Assembly: GCA_004299545.1 (NCBI GenBank)
Contig: SCRB01000144.1
Location: 1-5,466 of the forward strand
Direction: 5' to 3'
DNA from: Rhizobiaceae bacterium
Lineage (GTDB): Bacteria > Pseudomonadota > Alphaproteobacteria > Rhizobiales > Rhizobiaceae
DNA length: 5,466 nt
Part shown: positions 1 to 5,466 of the stretch, in pieces
How positions within the stretch are numbered: the stretch's first letter is position 1
Layout: each line of letters opens with the position of its first letter
The notes under the pieces: generated by a model
Seen by the model: only the letters and a program-made list of their open reading frames with translations
Database searches by the model: none
Told to the model about the DNA's origin: nothing
Position numbers and translations under genes: made by a program

Positions 1-979
1 GCTGCATGGCTATCGGCCCGCTCTGATCGTTTGATACGATATTCAAAACTCTTCCGGCCGCCTGCTCGATCGTAATCTCGCCTCGCGATGCCAATTCCAT
101 CAGCGTCTCGATCTTCTCATCAGAGTTCTCCAGGACCAGCCTCCGGGAAAGATTGCCGACAGCTTGGGCGATGAGCCGACGCATGCGGCGTTCCCGCATC
201 CTGGCCCGGTTTCCCCTCATCCCGGCCATGCGCGCCATGATGATATCGTGCATTTCGGCTATCCCCTCACCCAGACTGGCGGAGGTGGTGACGATGGGCA
301 CGTCCTGCCGTGCCTTCTCGCGTAGCTTGAGCATGCCTTTCAACTGCTTCGCCGCAAGGCTCGCGAGAGGCAGATCGGCTTTGTTGACGACCAGTACATC
401 GGCGATCTCCAGCAATCCCGCCTTGATCGCCTGGACGTCGTCGCCGAGGCCGGGCGCGTTCACGACGACGCAGACATCCACGATCTCCGCGATCTCCACC
501 TCGGATTGACCGGTGCCAACGGTTTCGACGATGATGATGTCCCGCCCAGCCGCGTCCATGACGTCGATCGTCCAATGGATGCTTTCCGAAACGCCGCCCA
601 GATGCCCGCGCGAGGCGATCGAACGAATGAAGACGCCGGCATCGCCAGTGTGGCGGTGCATGCGGATGCGATCCCCGAGCACAGCGCCTCCGGAGATGGG
701 GCTCGACGGATCGACGGCGGCGACCGCGACCGACAGACCGGCGCGGCGCAGTTCCGTGATATAGGCGTCGACGAGCGTCGACTTGCCCACGCCGGGAGCG
801 CCGGTGAAGCCGACGATGCCCGCTCCTCCGGTGAGCGGCAGGATGGCCCGGCGCAGCGCACTTCCCACCTCAACATCTTCGGCCAGAGTGATACAGCGTG
901 AAAGCGCAGCGACATTACCCGCGCCAAGCTCGCTGACTAGCGCATCCAGACGCGCGGACAGTTTTATCTCCTCAGTCAT
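1..979 (-). CDS. MeaB/ArgK-family G-protein chaperone of a B12-dependent acyl-CoA mutase (3' end cut by window edge)
   Basis: P-loop GTPase of the MeaB (ArgK) family. In this family the protein guards adenosylcobalamin-dependent acyl-CoA mutases, gating cofactor loading and removal of inactivated cofactor at the cost of GTP; it is cytosolic. I translated the minus strand from ATG 979: 326 codons stay open to the window edge. Seen: Walker A GAPGVGKS (residues 60-67), the AVDPSSPISGGAVLGDRIRM block (88-107), FIRSIASRGHLGG (117-129), switch-region VETVGTGQSE (151-160), PGLGDDVQAIK (176-186) and the guanine-specificity motif NKAD (199-202). Family members are usually about 320-340 residues, so only a short tail should be missing. 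The ATG directly abuts the TGA of the large mutase subunit (TGAATG) and has no clear Shine-Dalgarno of its own, so translational coupling is likely. All GTPase motifs look intact. Adjacency to both mutase subunits makes the partner assignment strong; the exact chaperone step is family knowledge. Confidence 0.93.
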   Translation of the reverse strand, partial: MTEEIKLSARLDALVSELGAGNVAALSRCITLAEDVEVGSALRRAILPLTGGAGIVGFTGAPGVGKSTLVDAYITELRRAGLSVAVAAVDPSSPISGGAVLGDRIRMHRHTGDAGVFIRSIASRGHLGGVSESIHWTIDVMDAAGRDIIIVETVGTGQSEVEIAEIVDVCVVVNAPGLGDDVQAIKAGLLEIADVLVVNKADLPLASLAAKQLKGMLKLREKARQDVPIVTTSASLGEGIAEMHDIIMARMAGMRGNRARMRERRMRRLIAQAVGNLSRRLVLENSDEKIETLMELASRGEITIEQAAGRVLNIVSNDQSGPIAMQ

Positions 980-2662
980 TCACGCAACAATGAGAGGCTG
1001 TCCAAAGCCAAGTTCGCGGCGTAGGCAGCTGATGATCTCGCCGTGCGTGATGCCCAATTCCGCGGCTTCGACGACCTTGGCATAGACGTTCTCCGTCCGG
1101 CTGTTCGCCGCGCGTGCGAGGTCGTCGAGTCCGCGGCGGACGTCGTCATTGCTCCTCTCTTCCTTGTATCGTTTGAAGCGGGCGACATGGTCGCGCATGC
1201 GGACGGGATCCGGCCGCTCTGTCGGCTGCATCCGATGCGGTTCGTCCTCGTCGACATAACAGTTGACGCCGATCACCTGCTGCTCTCCGGAATCAACCTT
1301 CTCCTGGAAGGCAAGCGCCGACTCCCCGATCATCGTTTGCACCAGCCCCGTTTCGGCCGCCTTGTACATTCCTCCCGCCGTGTCGATCCTGGCTATGACC
1401 GCCTCGATTTCCGCTTCCATCTGGTCCGTCAGCGCCTCGATATAGTAGGAACCGCCCAGGGGATCGATGACATCGCATAGACGCGCCTCTTCACGAAGGA
1501 TGTTCTGCGTGGCCACCGCTACACGCGCCGATCGCACGGTCGGCGTCGAGGTTGCCTCATCGAAAGCATCGGTGTGAAGGGATTGCAGGCCGCCGAGGAT
1601 TCCCGCCATGGCCTGGGCAGTGACGCGGGCGATATTATTGAGCGGTTGCTGTTCGGTGAGATCGACCCCCGAAGTCTGGCCATGGAACTTGAAGCGCCAG
1701 CATGCGGGGTCCCTCGCCCCGAGGCGTTCCCGGGCAAGGCGTGCCCAGATGCGGCGCCCTGCCCGGAACTTCGCGATCTCCTCGAAAAAACTTATCGAGA
1801 TGTCGAAGAAGAAAGTGAACCGGCGCAGGATCACGTCGATGTCCATGCCGCGCTCGACACAGTCCTGCGCGTATTGCAGCGCCGTCGAAAGCGTGAAGCC
1901 CATCGTCTCGGCGGGCGTCGCGCCCGCCTGCTGCATATGCTGCCCGACGACGGAGACAGGATTCCAGTTCGGTACATATTGGCGGCAGAAATCGATATGA
2001 TCGAGGAGAACACGCCGCGACCCCGGAAGCGACAGCCGATAGAACATATGATTGGCGATAAAGTGCGAGAGGTAGTCGCTCTGGTTGGAGGTCCCCGAGA
2101 TCGATGTCCATGGTATGCCGCGCCGCCTGGCCACGCCCAGTGTGAAGGCAAGGAGGGTAAAGGGGGAAGGATCATTCATCGCGGTTGATATGCGGTCGAG
2201 GGGTACGCCAGCCAGCGCCTCATCCATATCGCCGGTCGTGTTGACGACGGTCCCGCATGTTCCGAGCAAGGCTGGATCGACCTCGTCGCAATCGATGCCG
2301 CGGAAGCCGGAATTGCATGGCAGGAAGCTGATTGCCGTAGCGCCCAGGTCGAGAATCTTTCGCACGCGCTCATTGTAGTCAGCAGGAGTGCCCAGGCCGA
2401 TGAGCTGACGCTGGCTCCAGGTCCTGCCGCGGTGCATCGTCGCGTAGATGCCGCGCGTATAAGGATGTTGTCCGGGAAAGCCGAGATCAGCCGCATAGTG
2501 CTCCCCGCTCCAGTCGCGAGGCGTATAAAGCGGCTGGACAGGGATACCGGAGCGATTGCGGACCGGCCGGTCCTCGCCGATTTGCCGGTTGTACTCTGCT
2601 CGCCATTCGCCGAAGGCTTTGTCAAATCCGGGCAGTGAAAGCTGGACCGCCTGCTTGTTCAT
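980..2662 (-). CDS. Large (catalytic) subunit of a split B12-dependent acyl-CoA mutase, atypical substrate pocket
   Basis: Methylmalonyl-CoA mutase superfamily TIM-barrel subunit, 560 aa from ATG 2662, the usual length for stand-alone large subunits such as IcmA and HcmA. The family moves the CoA-thioester carbon between adjacent carbons by adenosyl-radical chemistry. Seen: YATM and R80 (73-80, equivalent to Tyr75/Met78/Arg82 of Propionibacterium MutB), QHMQQAGAT with His242 (equivalent to His244), FFFDIS and [13 protein letters not shown] (284-304), [17 protein letters not shown] (354-370) and [14 protein letters not shown] (398-411). Specificity positions are unusual: Leu87 at MutB Tyr89, Asn204 at Arg207, Gln241 at Tyr243, one extra residue in GTSNQSD (190-196), and LPCNSGFRG (114-122) in place of the FD(L/M)PT loop. 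It is therefore unlikely to act on methylmalonyl-CoA. The B12 domain is absent here and supplied by the preceding gene. A TTG at 2677 is in frame, but ATG 2662 has a good ribosome site and overlaps the upstream stop as ATGA. Family is certain; substrate is unknown. Confidence 0.95.
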   Translation of the reverse strand: MNKQAVQLSLPGFDKAFGEWRAEYNRQIGEDRPVRNRSGIPVQPLYTPRDWSGEHYAADLGFPGQHPYTRGIYATMHRGRTWSQRQLIGLGTPADYNERVRKILDLGATAISFLPCNSGFRGIDCDEVDPALLGTCGTVVNTTGDMDEALAGVPLDRISTAMNDPSPFTLLAFTLGVARRRGIPWTSISGTSNQSDYLSHFIANHMFYRLSLPGSRRVLLDHIDFCRQYVPNWNPVSVVGQHMQQAGATPAETMGFTLSTALQYAQDCVERGMDIDVILRRFTFFFDISISFFEEIAKFRAGRRIWARLARERLGARDPACWRFKFHGQTSGVDLTEQQPLNNIARVTAQAMAGILGGLQSLHTDAFDEATSTPTVRSARVAVATQNILREEARLCDVIDPLGGSYYIEALTDQMEAEIEAVIARIDTAGGMYKAAETGLVQTMIGESALAFQEKVDSGEQQVIGVNCYVDEDEPHRMQPTERPDPVRMRDHVARFKRYKEERSNDDVRRGLDDLARAANSRTENVYAKVVEAAELGITHGEIISCLRRELGFGQPLIVA

Positions 2663-3108
2663 GACGCCTTCTCCCAAAAGCCCGCATTTCTCAGCCGGCG
2701 CGCTTCGCTGGCGGCCTGCGTCACCTGATCGACGACAAGCGCGCGCGAGGTACCTGGTCCGAATATCCCTTTGACGCCCGCCTCGATCAGCGGCGCGCGC
2801 TCATCTTCCGGAACGATGCCGCCGACCAGCACGGCGATATGCCCGAGACCCGCCCCACGAAGGGCGGAAAGAAGCTGGGGAACGATGAGATGGTCGGTCG
2901 CGAGCGAGCTGATGCCGATCACCTCGACATCTTCCTGCAGGGCGAGGTCCACGACAGCCTCTATTGTCTGCCAGGGCGGCGTATAGATGACCTCCATGCC
3001 CGCGTCTCGCAGGTAGGCGGCAACGATGCGGCTTCCCCTGTCATGACCGTCAAGACCGATTTTGGTGACAAGTACGCGCACCGGCGGCTGAGGGCGGGTT
3101 GCATCCAT
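2659..3108 (-). CDS. Small B12-binding subunit of the acyl-CoA mutase
   Basis: Rossmann-like cobalamin-binding subunit, 149 aa from ATG 3108, comparable in length to IcmB/HcmB-type small subunits. It binds adenosylcobalamin base-off and presents it to the large subunit. Seen: the DxHxxG motif as GLDGHDRG (18-25) with Asp20 and His22, the lower axial Co ligand; Lys16, at the position of MutB Lys604; the SxL motif SSL (67-69); GG at 96-97; and [10 protein letters not shown] (111-120) near the end, typical of this domain. All cofactor-binding residues are present. A GTG at 3135 would add nine residues, but ATG 3108 overlaps the repressor stop as TAATG and has GGAGAA (3118-3123) nine bases upstream, so I prefer it. 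The 3' end overlaps the large subunit start by four bases (ATGA), fitting equimolar coupled synthesis of the two subunits. Confidence 0.95.
   Translation of the reverse strand: MDATRPQPPVRVLVTKIGLDGHDRGSRIVAAYLRDAGMEVIYTPPWQTIEAVVDLALQEDVEVIGISSLATDHLIVPQLLSALRGAGLGHIAVLVGGIVPEDERAPLIEAGVKGIFGPGTSRALVVDQVTQAASEARRLRNAGFWEKAS
2667..2675 (-). promoter_or_regulatory. Ribosome binding site of the large mutase subunit
   Basis: GGGAGAAGG on the minus strand, inside the 3' end of the small-subunit gene, with its GGGAG part eight bases before ATG 2662. It supports ATG over TTG 2677, which overlaps the site itself. Confidence 0.6.
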
Positions 3109-3707
3109 TATCGACCGTTCTCCACGATTCCACACAGCATCGCCCGCAAAGGAGCAAGGAGTTCCCGTGCGATACCCTTCAGGTCGCGGCCGCCATCCTC
3201 ACGATACCACACAGGCGTCCAGTTCATCGCGCCGAGAAGGAATAGTCGCGCCAGGTCGGCATCCCGATCCGGAGGCAGGGAGAGATCAGCAAACAGCGCC
3301 TTGAAACGTTCCTCATAACGGCCGCGCAACATCTTCAGCTCGGATGATATTTCCGGCACATCGCCCGGCAGTATGCGGATGACCACTCGTGCATAGGCAC
3401 TTTTATCGAGGATCGCCTCGAGATGCGCCAGCACAGCCTTTTCCAGGCGTCGCCAGGGCCGCGTTTCGCCAGCCACAGCGCCGTCAACCCGATCAATGAT
3501 GCGTTCCACGCCCTCCGCGTAGACAGCGGTCAGCAGCGCCTGCTTGGTGGCGACATGGAAATAGATTGCCCCCGGCGTCATAGCGGTTGCGGTTGCCAGC
3601 TCACGGATCGTCGTCGCGTGAAAGCCCTGTTCCGCAAACCGCGATGCGGCGCTGTCCAGCAGGGCCGGCCAGCGATTGGACTGTCGTTTCGCGTTGGTCG
3701 CCGCCAA
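3108..3707 (-). CDS. TetR-family transcriptional repressor
   Basis: DNA-binding regulator with an N-terminal TetR helix-turn-helix and a C-terminal ligand domain. From TTG 3707 it is 199 aa. Seen: helix 1 RWPALLDSAASRFAEQGF (about 12-29), then TTIRELATATAMTPGAIYFHVATKQALL (about 32-59), the canonical TetR recognition region. The C-terminal half contains GAMNWTPVWYREDG (about 159-172), a pattern I associate with TetR proteins that sense acyl-CoAs or fatty acids (KstR2/PaaR-like); this is a family impression. Start: an ATG at 3752 (214 aa) is in frame, but it has no ribosome site and its first codons lie in the palindromic operator. TTG 3707 has GAAAGG seven bases upstream and leaves a normal-length N-terminus. 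The gene leads the mutase operon (TAATG with the next gene) and sits head-to-head with the thioesterase and ligase genes. It probably represses its own operon and perhaps both blocks, released by an acyl-CoA of the pathway. Confidence 0.88.
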   Translation of the reverse strand: MAATNAKRQSNRWPALLDSAASRFAEQGFHATTIRELATATAMTPGAIYFHVATKQALLTAVYAEGVERIIDRVDGAVAGETRPWRRLEKAVLAHLEAILDKSAYARVVIRILPGDVPEISSELKMLRGRYEERFKALFADLSLPPDRDADLARLFLLGAMNWTPVWYREDGGRDLKGIARELLAPLRAMLCGIVENGR

Positions 3708-3714
3708 AGTGTTG

Positions 3715-3720
3715 CCTTTC
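3715..3720 (-). promoter_or_regulatory. Ribosome binding site deciding the TTG start of tetR
   Basis: GAAAGG on the minus strand, seven bases before TTG 3707. The rival ATG 3752 has no purine-rich site at the right distance, so this element favours the shorter, TTG-started repressor. Confidence 0.5.
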
Positions 3721-3728
3721 GCCCATAA

Positions 3729-3767
3729 GCTAACTAAACGATTGTTTAGCATGTCGGTTCATGCTAA
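3729..3767. promoter_or_regulatory. Probable TetR operator: two overlapping dyads with three 17-bp-spaced half-sites
   Basis: Perfect dyad 1 is CTAAAC-GATT-GTTTAG (3734-3749). Perfect dyad 2 has 8-bp arms TTAGCATG (3746-3753) and CATGCTAA (3760-3767) around a 6-bp spacer. They share TTAG (3746-3749). Seen another way, GCTAA (3729-3733), TTAGC (3746-3750) and GCTAA (3763-3767) alternate in orientation with exactly 17 bp between starts. The site lies between the repressor and thioesterase genes, where a TetR dimer, or two dimers, could shut both promoters. The dyads are seen; binding is inferred. Confidence 0.7.
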
Positions 3768-3770
3768 TCA
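3742..3770 (+). promoter_or_regulatory. Possible sigma70-like promoter of the thioesterase-ligase operon
   Basis: TTGTTT (3742-3747), a 17-bp spacer, TAATCA (3765-3770), upstream of GTG 3798 and overlapping both dyads. Each hexamer matches consensus only partly. GATAAC (3774-3779) is an alternative -10 without a convincing -35. Confidence 0.22.
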
Positions 3771-3771
3771 A
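3743..3771 (-). promoter_or_regulatory. Possible sigma70-like promoter of the tetR-mutase operon
   Basis: On the minus strand TTGATT (3771-3766), a 17-bp spacer, then TAAACA (3748-3743). The -10 element lies inside the dyads, a usual place for repression. A transcript starting near 3736 would begin downstream of ATG 3752, so this promoter would require the TTG 3707 start. The -10 match is weak. Confidence 0.3.
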
Positions 3772-3784
3772 CGGATAACAGGTT

Positions 3785-3790
3785 GGGAGA
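3785..3790 (+). promoter_or_regulatory. Ribosome binding site deciding the GTG start of the thioesterase
   Basis: GGGAGA, seven bases before GTG 3798. It overlaps the rival TTG codon at 3783-3785, so the two starts cannot both be well served; GTG is favoured. Confidence 0.55.
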
Positions 3791-3797
3791 CGCCAGC

Positions 3798-4250
3798 GTG
3801 GAAATCGGGAGCATCGTCGGTAGCAGCCCGCAGGCAATCGCCGAAGCGTCCTGTCGCGCAATGCTGGCGGGCGATCGCGTCAGCCACGGCCTTGGCATTC
3901 GTCTGATCGATGCGGGACCGGGCCATGCCAGTCTCGGCATGGCGGTCAGAGAAGACATGCTGAACGGTTTCGGGACTTGCCATGGGGGAATCCTGTTCAC
4001 GCTCGCAGATACGGCGCTCTCCTGTGCCTGCAACAGCCACAATCGACGCTCGGTCGCACATCATTGCTCGATCGTCTTCCTCCGCCCCGGAGGGCTGGGA
4101 CAGCAGCTCGTTGCCACCGCGACAGAGCGGGCGCTGAACGGGCGCACCGGCATTTACGTAGTCGATATCAGGGACGACCTCGGGCAGACCGTTGGCGAAT
4201 TTTTCGGTCATTCCCGCATCATCGAAGGCCAGGTAGTCGGGACGGGTTGA
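3798..4250 (+). CDS. paaI: PaaI-type hotdog-fold acyl-CoA thioesterase
   Basis: Hotdog-fold thioesterase, 150 aa from GTG 3798. PaaI enzymes hydrolyse phenylacetyl-CoA and ring-hydroxylated derivatives and free CoA trapped in dead-end intermediates. Seen: MLNGFGTCHGGILFTLADTALSCACNS pattern (residues 54-80), close to Escherichia coli PaaI, with CHGG at 61-64 and the catalytic-type Asp in LADTA at 71; then SIVFLRPG (91-98), RTGIYVVDI (116-124) and FGHSRI (136-141). Length matches the E. coli protein (140 aa). The longer reading from TTG 3783 (155 aa) has poor ribosome signal, while GTG 3798 has GGGAGA at 3785-3790. It is first in the plus-strand block, 70 bases ahead of the PaaK-like ligase, and faces the repressor gene. 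No other phenylacetate catabolic genes are visible, so its substrate may be another aryl-CoA or the mutase substrate/product rather than phenylacetyl-CoA. The symbol denotes the family. Confidence 0.9.
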   Translation: MEIGSIVGSSPQAIAEASCRAMLAGDRVSHGLGIRLIDAGPGHASLGMAVREDMLNGFGTCHGGILFTLADTALSCACNSHNRRSVAHHCSIVFLRPGGLGQQLVATATERALNGRTGIYVVDIRDDLGQTVGEFFGHSRIIEGQVVGTG

Positions 4251-4305
4251 GCGTGGGTATCGGGAAGCGGACAAGGCAAGGTCGGCGCCGTTATCGGCAT
4301 TATTC

Positions 4306-4313
4306 AGGGAGGA
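4306..4313 (+). promoter_or_regulatory. Strong ribosome binding site of the PaaK-like ligase
   Basis: AGGGAGGA seven bases before ATG 4321, close to ideal in sequence and spacing, and the strongest such site in the window. It suggests the ligase is translated well and independently of the thioesterase, whose stop is 70 bases upstream. Confidence 0.65.
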
Positions 4314-4320
4314 AGCATCA

Positions 4321-5466
4321 ATGGCTGACGGACTGTACTGGGATCGGGCCAAGGAGACCCGGACGCGCGAGGAGCGGGAAGCAGAGGTCCTGGCTCTGCT
4401 CCAGAAGCAGTTGCGCTATGTCTATGACAATATGGGCTTTTATCGACGGCACTACGACCATCACGGCTTTCATCCGGATCAGGTTCGCTCCCTCGATGAC
4501 TTCACCAGCCGTGTCCCGATCATCACCAAGCAGATGCTTCGGGACAGTCAGGCTGAGCATCCCGCCTTCGGCGATTACCTCGGTGTTAAAATGTCGGATG
4601 TCATCCGTATCCATGGCTCGTCCGGCACGAGCGGCAAACCTACGCTCTATGCGTTTTCCCGGAAAGACTGGGATTATGTCGCGGATGTCATGGCACAGGG
4701 CCTCTACACTTGCGGGGTTCGGCCGGGCGATGTCGTCCAACTGGCCACGGTCTTCAGCCTTTTCATGGGCGGCTGGGGTGCGTTGCTCGGGGTCGAGCGT
4801 CTCGGTGCGACCGCTTTTCCACTTGGCGCAGGCGAGACCGAACGCCAGTTGGAATTGATGTATCGGGTCGGCTCGACCGTCCTGATCACGACGCCTACCT
4901 ACGCCCTGCACATGCTGGAAACCGCCAGGAGCCTGGGCTACGACCCCGCCGCCTCACCTTTGCGGCTGGGTATCTTCATTGGCGAACCCGGGTCTTCCAT
5001 TCCCGGCACTCGAAATGCGCTGGAAAGCGGATGGGGGATCAAGGTGCGGGACATGGCCACCACATCCGAAATGACCCCCTGGGCGACGAACGCGGAATGC
5101 GAAAAGGGTGGCGGGGTCCATGTGATACAGGATGAGGTCTGGACCGAGATTGTCGCCAAGGACGATCCCGCCAGGCGGATGCCTGATGGTGAGAGCGGGG
5201 CGATTGTTTACACGCACCTCCGGCGAGAATCCCAACCCATGATCCGGTTTTTCGCGGGCGACGAATCCCATATGACATATGAGCCGTGCAGCTGTGGCCG
5301 GACGTATCCGCGCCTCCCGGCCGGTGTCTACGGACGCCTCGACGACATGCTGCTGATCAGAGGCGCCAATGTCTACCCAAGCCAGGTCCAGCGCTCGCTT
5401 CTGGAAGTGCCTGGCACCGGTGTGGAATTCAAGATCGTGCTGACGAAGAAGGGAGCGCTCGACCAT
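4321..5466 (+). CDS. PaaK-like acyl/aryl-CoA ligase (AMP-forming), 3' end cut by window edge
   Basis: Adenylate-forming enzyme of the phenylacetate-CoA ligase family, which makes acyl-CoA from a carboxylic acid, ATP and CoA through an acyl-AMP. 382 codons are visible; family members are about 430-440 aa, so the end of the C-terminal domain is missing. Seen: start YWDRAKETRTREER; VIRIHGSSGTSGKPT (94-108), the ATP/AMP signature; SLFMGGWGALLGVERLGA (146-163); CSCGRT (323-328), the cysteine pattern of PaaK-type ligases; and GRLDDMLLIRGANVYPSQ (338-355), the hinge and start of the C-terminal domain. It differs from canonical PaaK in several motifs: GEPG (221-224) for GAEPW, MATTSE (245-250) for the IYGLSE-type motif, and IRFFAGDE (308-315) for IRYRTRD. 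It is thus probably a paralogue with another acid substrate. ATG 4321 follows AGGGAGGA by seven bases. It shares an operon with the thioesterase and likely feeds the divergent mutase. Confidence 0.9.
   Translation, partial: MADGLYWDRAKETRTREEREAEVLALLQKQLRYVYDNMGFYRRHYDHHGFHPDQVRSLDDFTSRVPIITKQMLRDSQAEHPAFGDYLGVKMSDVIRIHGSSGTSGKPTLYAFSRKDWDYVADVMAQGLYTCGVRPGDVVQLATVFSLFMGGWGALLGVERLGATAFPLGAGETERQLELMYRVGSTVLITTPTYALHMLETARSLGYDPAASPLRLGIFIGEPGSSIPGTRNALESGWGIKVRDMATTSEMTPWATNAECEKGGGVHVIQDEVWTEIVAKDDPARRMPDGESGAIVYTHLRRESQPMIRFFAGDESHMTYEPCSCGRTYPRLPAGVYGRLDDMLLIRGANVYPSQVQRSLLEVPGTGVEFKIVLTKKGALDH

Noticed and set aside
1574..2188. Plus-strand open frame of about 204 codons opposite the mutase
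   Set aside because: It is antisense to a well-conserved gene, has no recognisable motifs or good ribosome site, and long antisense frames are expected at this GC.
980..2662. Calling the mutase methylmalonyl-CoA mutase for propionate metabolism
   Set aside because: The Arg207 and Tyr89 equivalents that recognise the methylmalonyl carboxylate are Asn and Leu, and the neighbours are ligase and thioesterase genes rather than propionyl-CoA carboxylase or epimerase.
3746..3767. The dyad with 8-bp arms read as a transcription terminator
   Set aside because: No T-run follows on either strand and it sits upstream of both gene blocks, so an operator role fits better.
3772..3780. GGATAACA resembling part of a lac operator
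   Set aside because: It is a short chance match with no symmetric partner and no LacI-family gene nearby.
4251..4320. Possible separate promoter or terminator between thioesterase and ligase
   Set aside because: Only a short CGGCGCCG palindrome (4283-4290) and the ligase ribosome site are visible; no stable hairpin with a T-run or convincing promoter pair was found.
3768..4352. Minus-strand open frame of about 194 codons opposite the thioesterase
   Set aside because: The plus strand encodes a clear PaaI protein, and the antisense product shows no domain and crosses the divergent control region.
4318..5466. Minus-strand open frames (about 197 and 170 codons) opposite the ligase
   Set aside because: They are codon-composition shadows of the PaaK-like gene, which has consistent family motifs along its length.

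Overview
The window has high GC (about 60% by eye) and is almost fully coding. It holds two divergent gene blocks that meet in a short control region near 3708-3797. Gene content, GC level and protein style suggest an alphaproteobacterium, possibly a sphingomonad. That is an impression from sequence style, not a proven assignment.

Left block, minus strand, read from about 3707 down to 1: a TetR-family repressor, a small B12-binding mutase subunit, a large acyl-CoA mutase subunit, and a MeaB/ArgK-type G-protein chaperone that runs off the left edge. The four genes are packed with no gaps (TAATG, ATGA and TGAATG junctions), so they should be transcribed and translated together. They form a complete split coenzyme-B12-dependent carbon-skeleton mutase with its own repair GTPase.

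Right block, plus strand, from 3798: a PaaI-type hotdog thioesterase, then a PaaK-like acyl-CoA (aryl-CoA) ligase that runs off the right edge.

The most interesting point is the large mutase subunit. It keeps the residues that bind CoA and run the B12 chemistry, but the residues that decide the acyl substrate differ from methylmalonyl-, isobutyryl- and 2-hydroxyisobutyryl-CoA mutases: Leu87 for the diagnostic Tyr/Phe/Ile, Asn204 for Arg/Gln, Gln241 for the Tyr before the catalytic His, a rewritten FD(L/M)PT loop and a one-residue insertion after Gly190-Thr191. With a PaaK-like ligase and a PaaI thioesterase next door, the simplest reading is a small pathway. An aromatic or bulky branched acid is activated to its CoA thioester, the mutase moves the thioester carbon to a neighbouring carbon, and PaaI rescues CoA from dead-end thioesters. 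The substrate is unknown.

The control region carries two overlapping perfect dyads and three half-sites (GCTAA/TTAGC/GCTAA) exactly 17 bp apart, placed to let the TetR protein control both blocks. No RNA genes, mobile elements, CRISPR arrays or gene-free stretches over 300 bases were seen.
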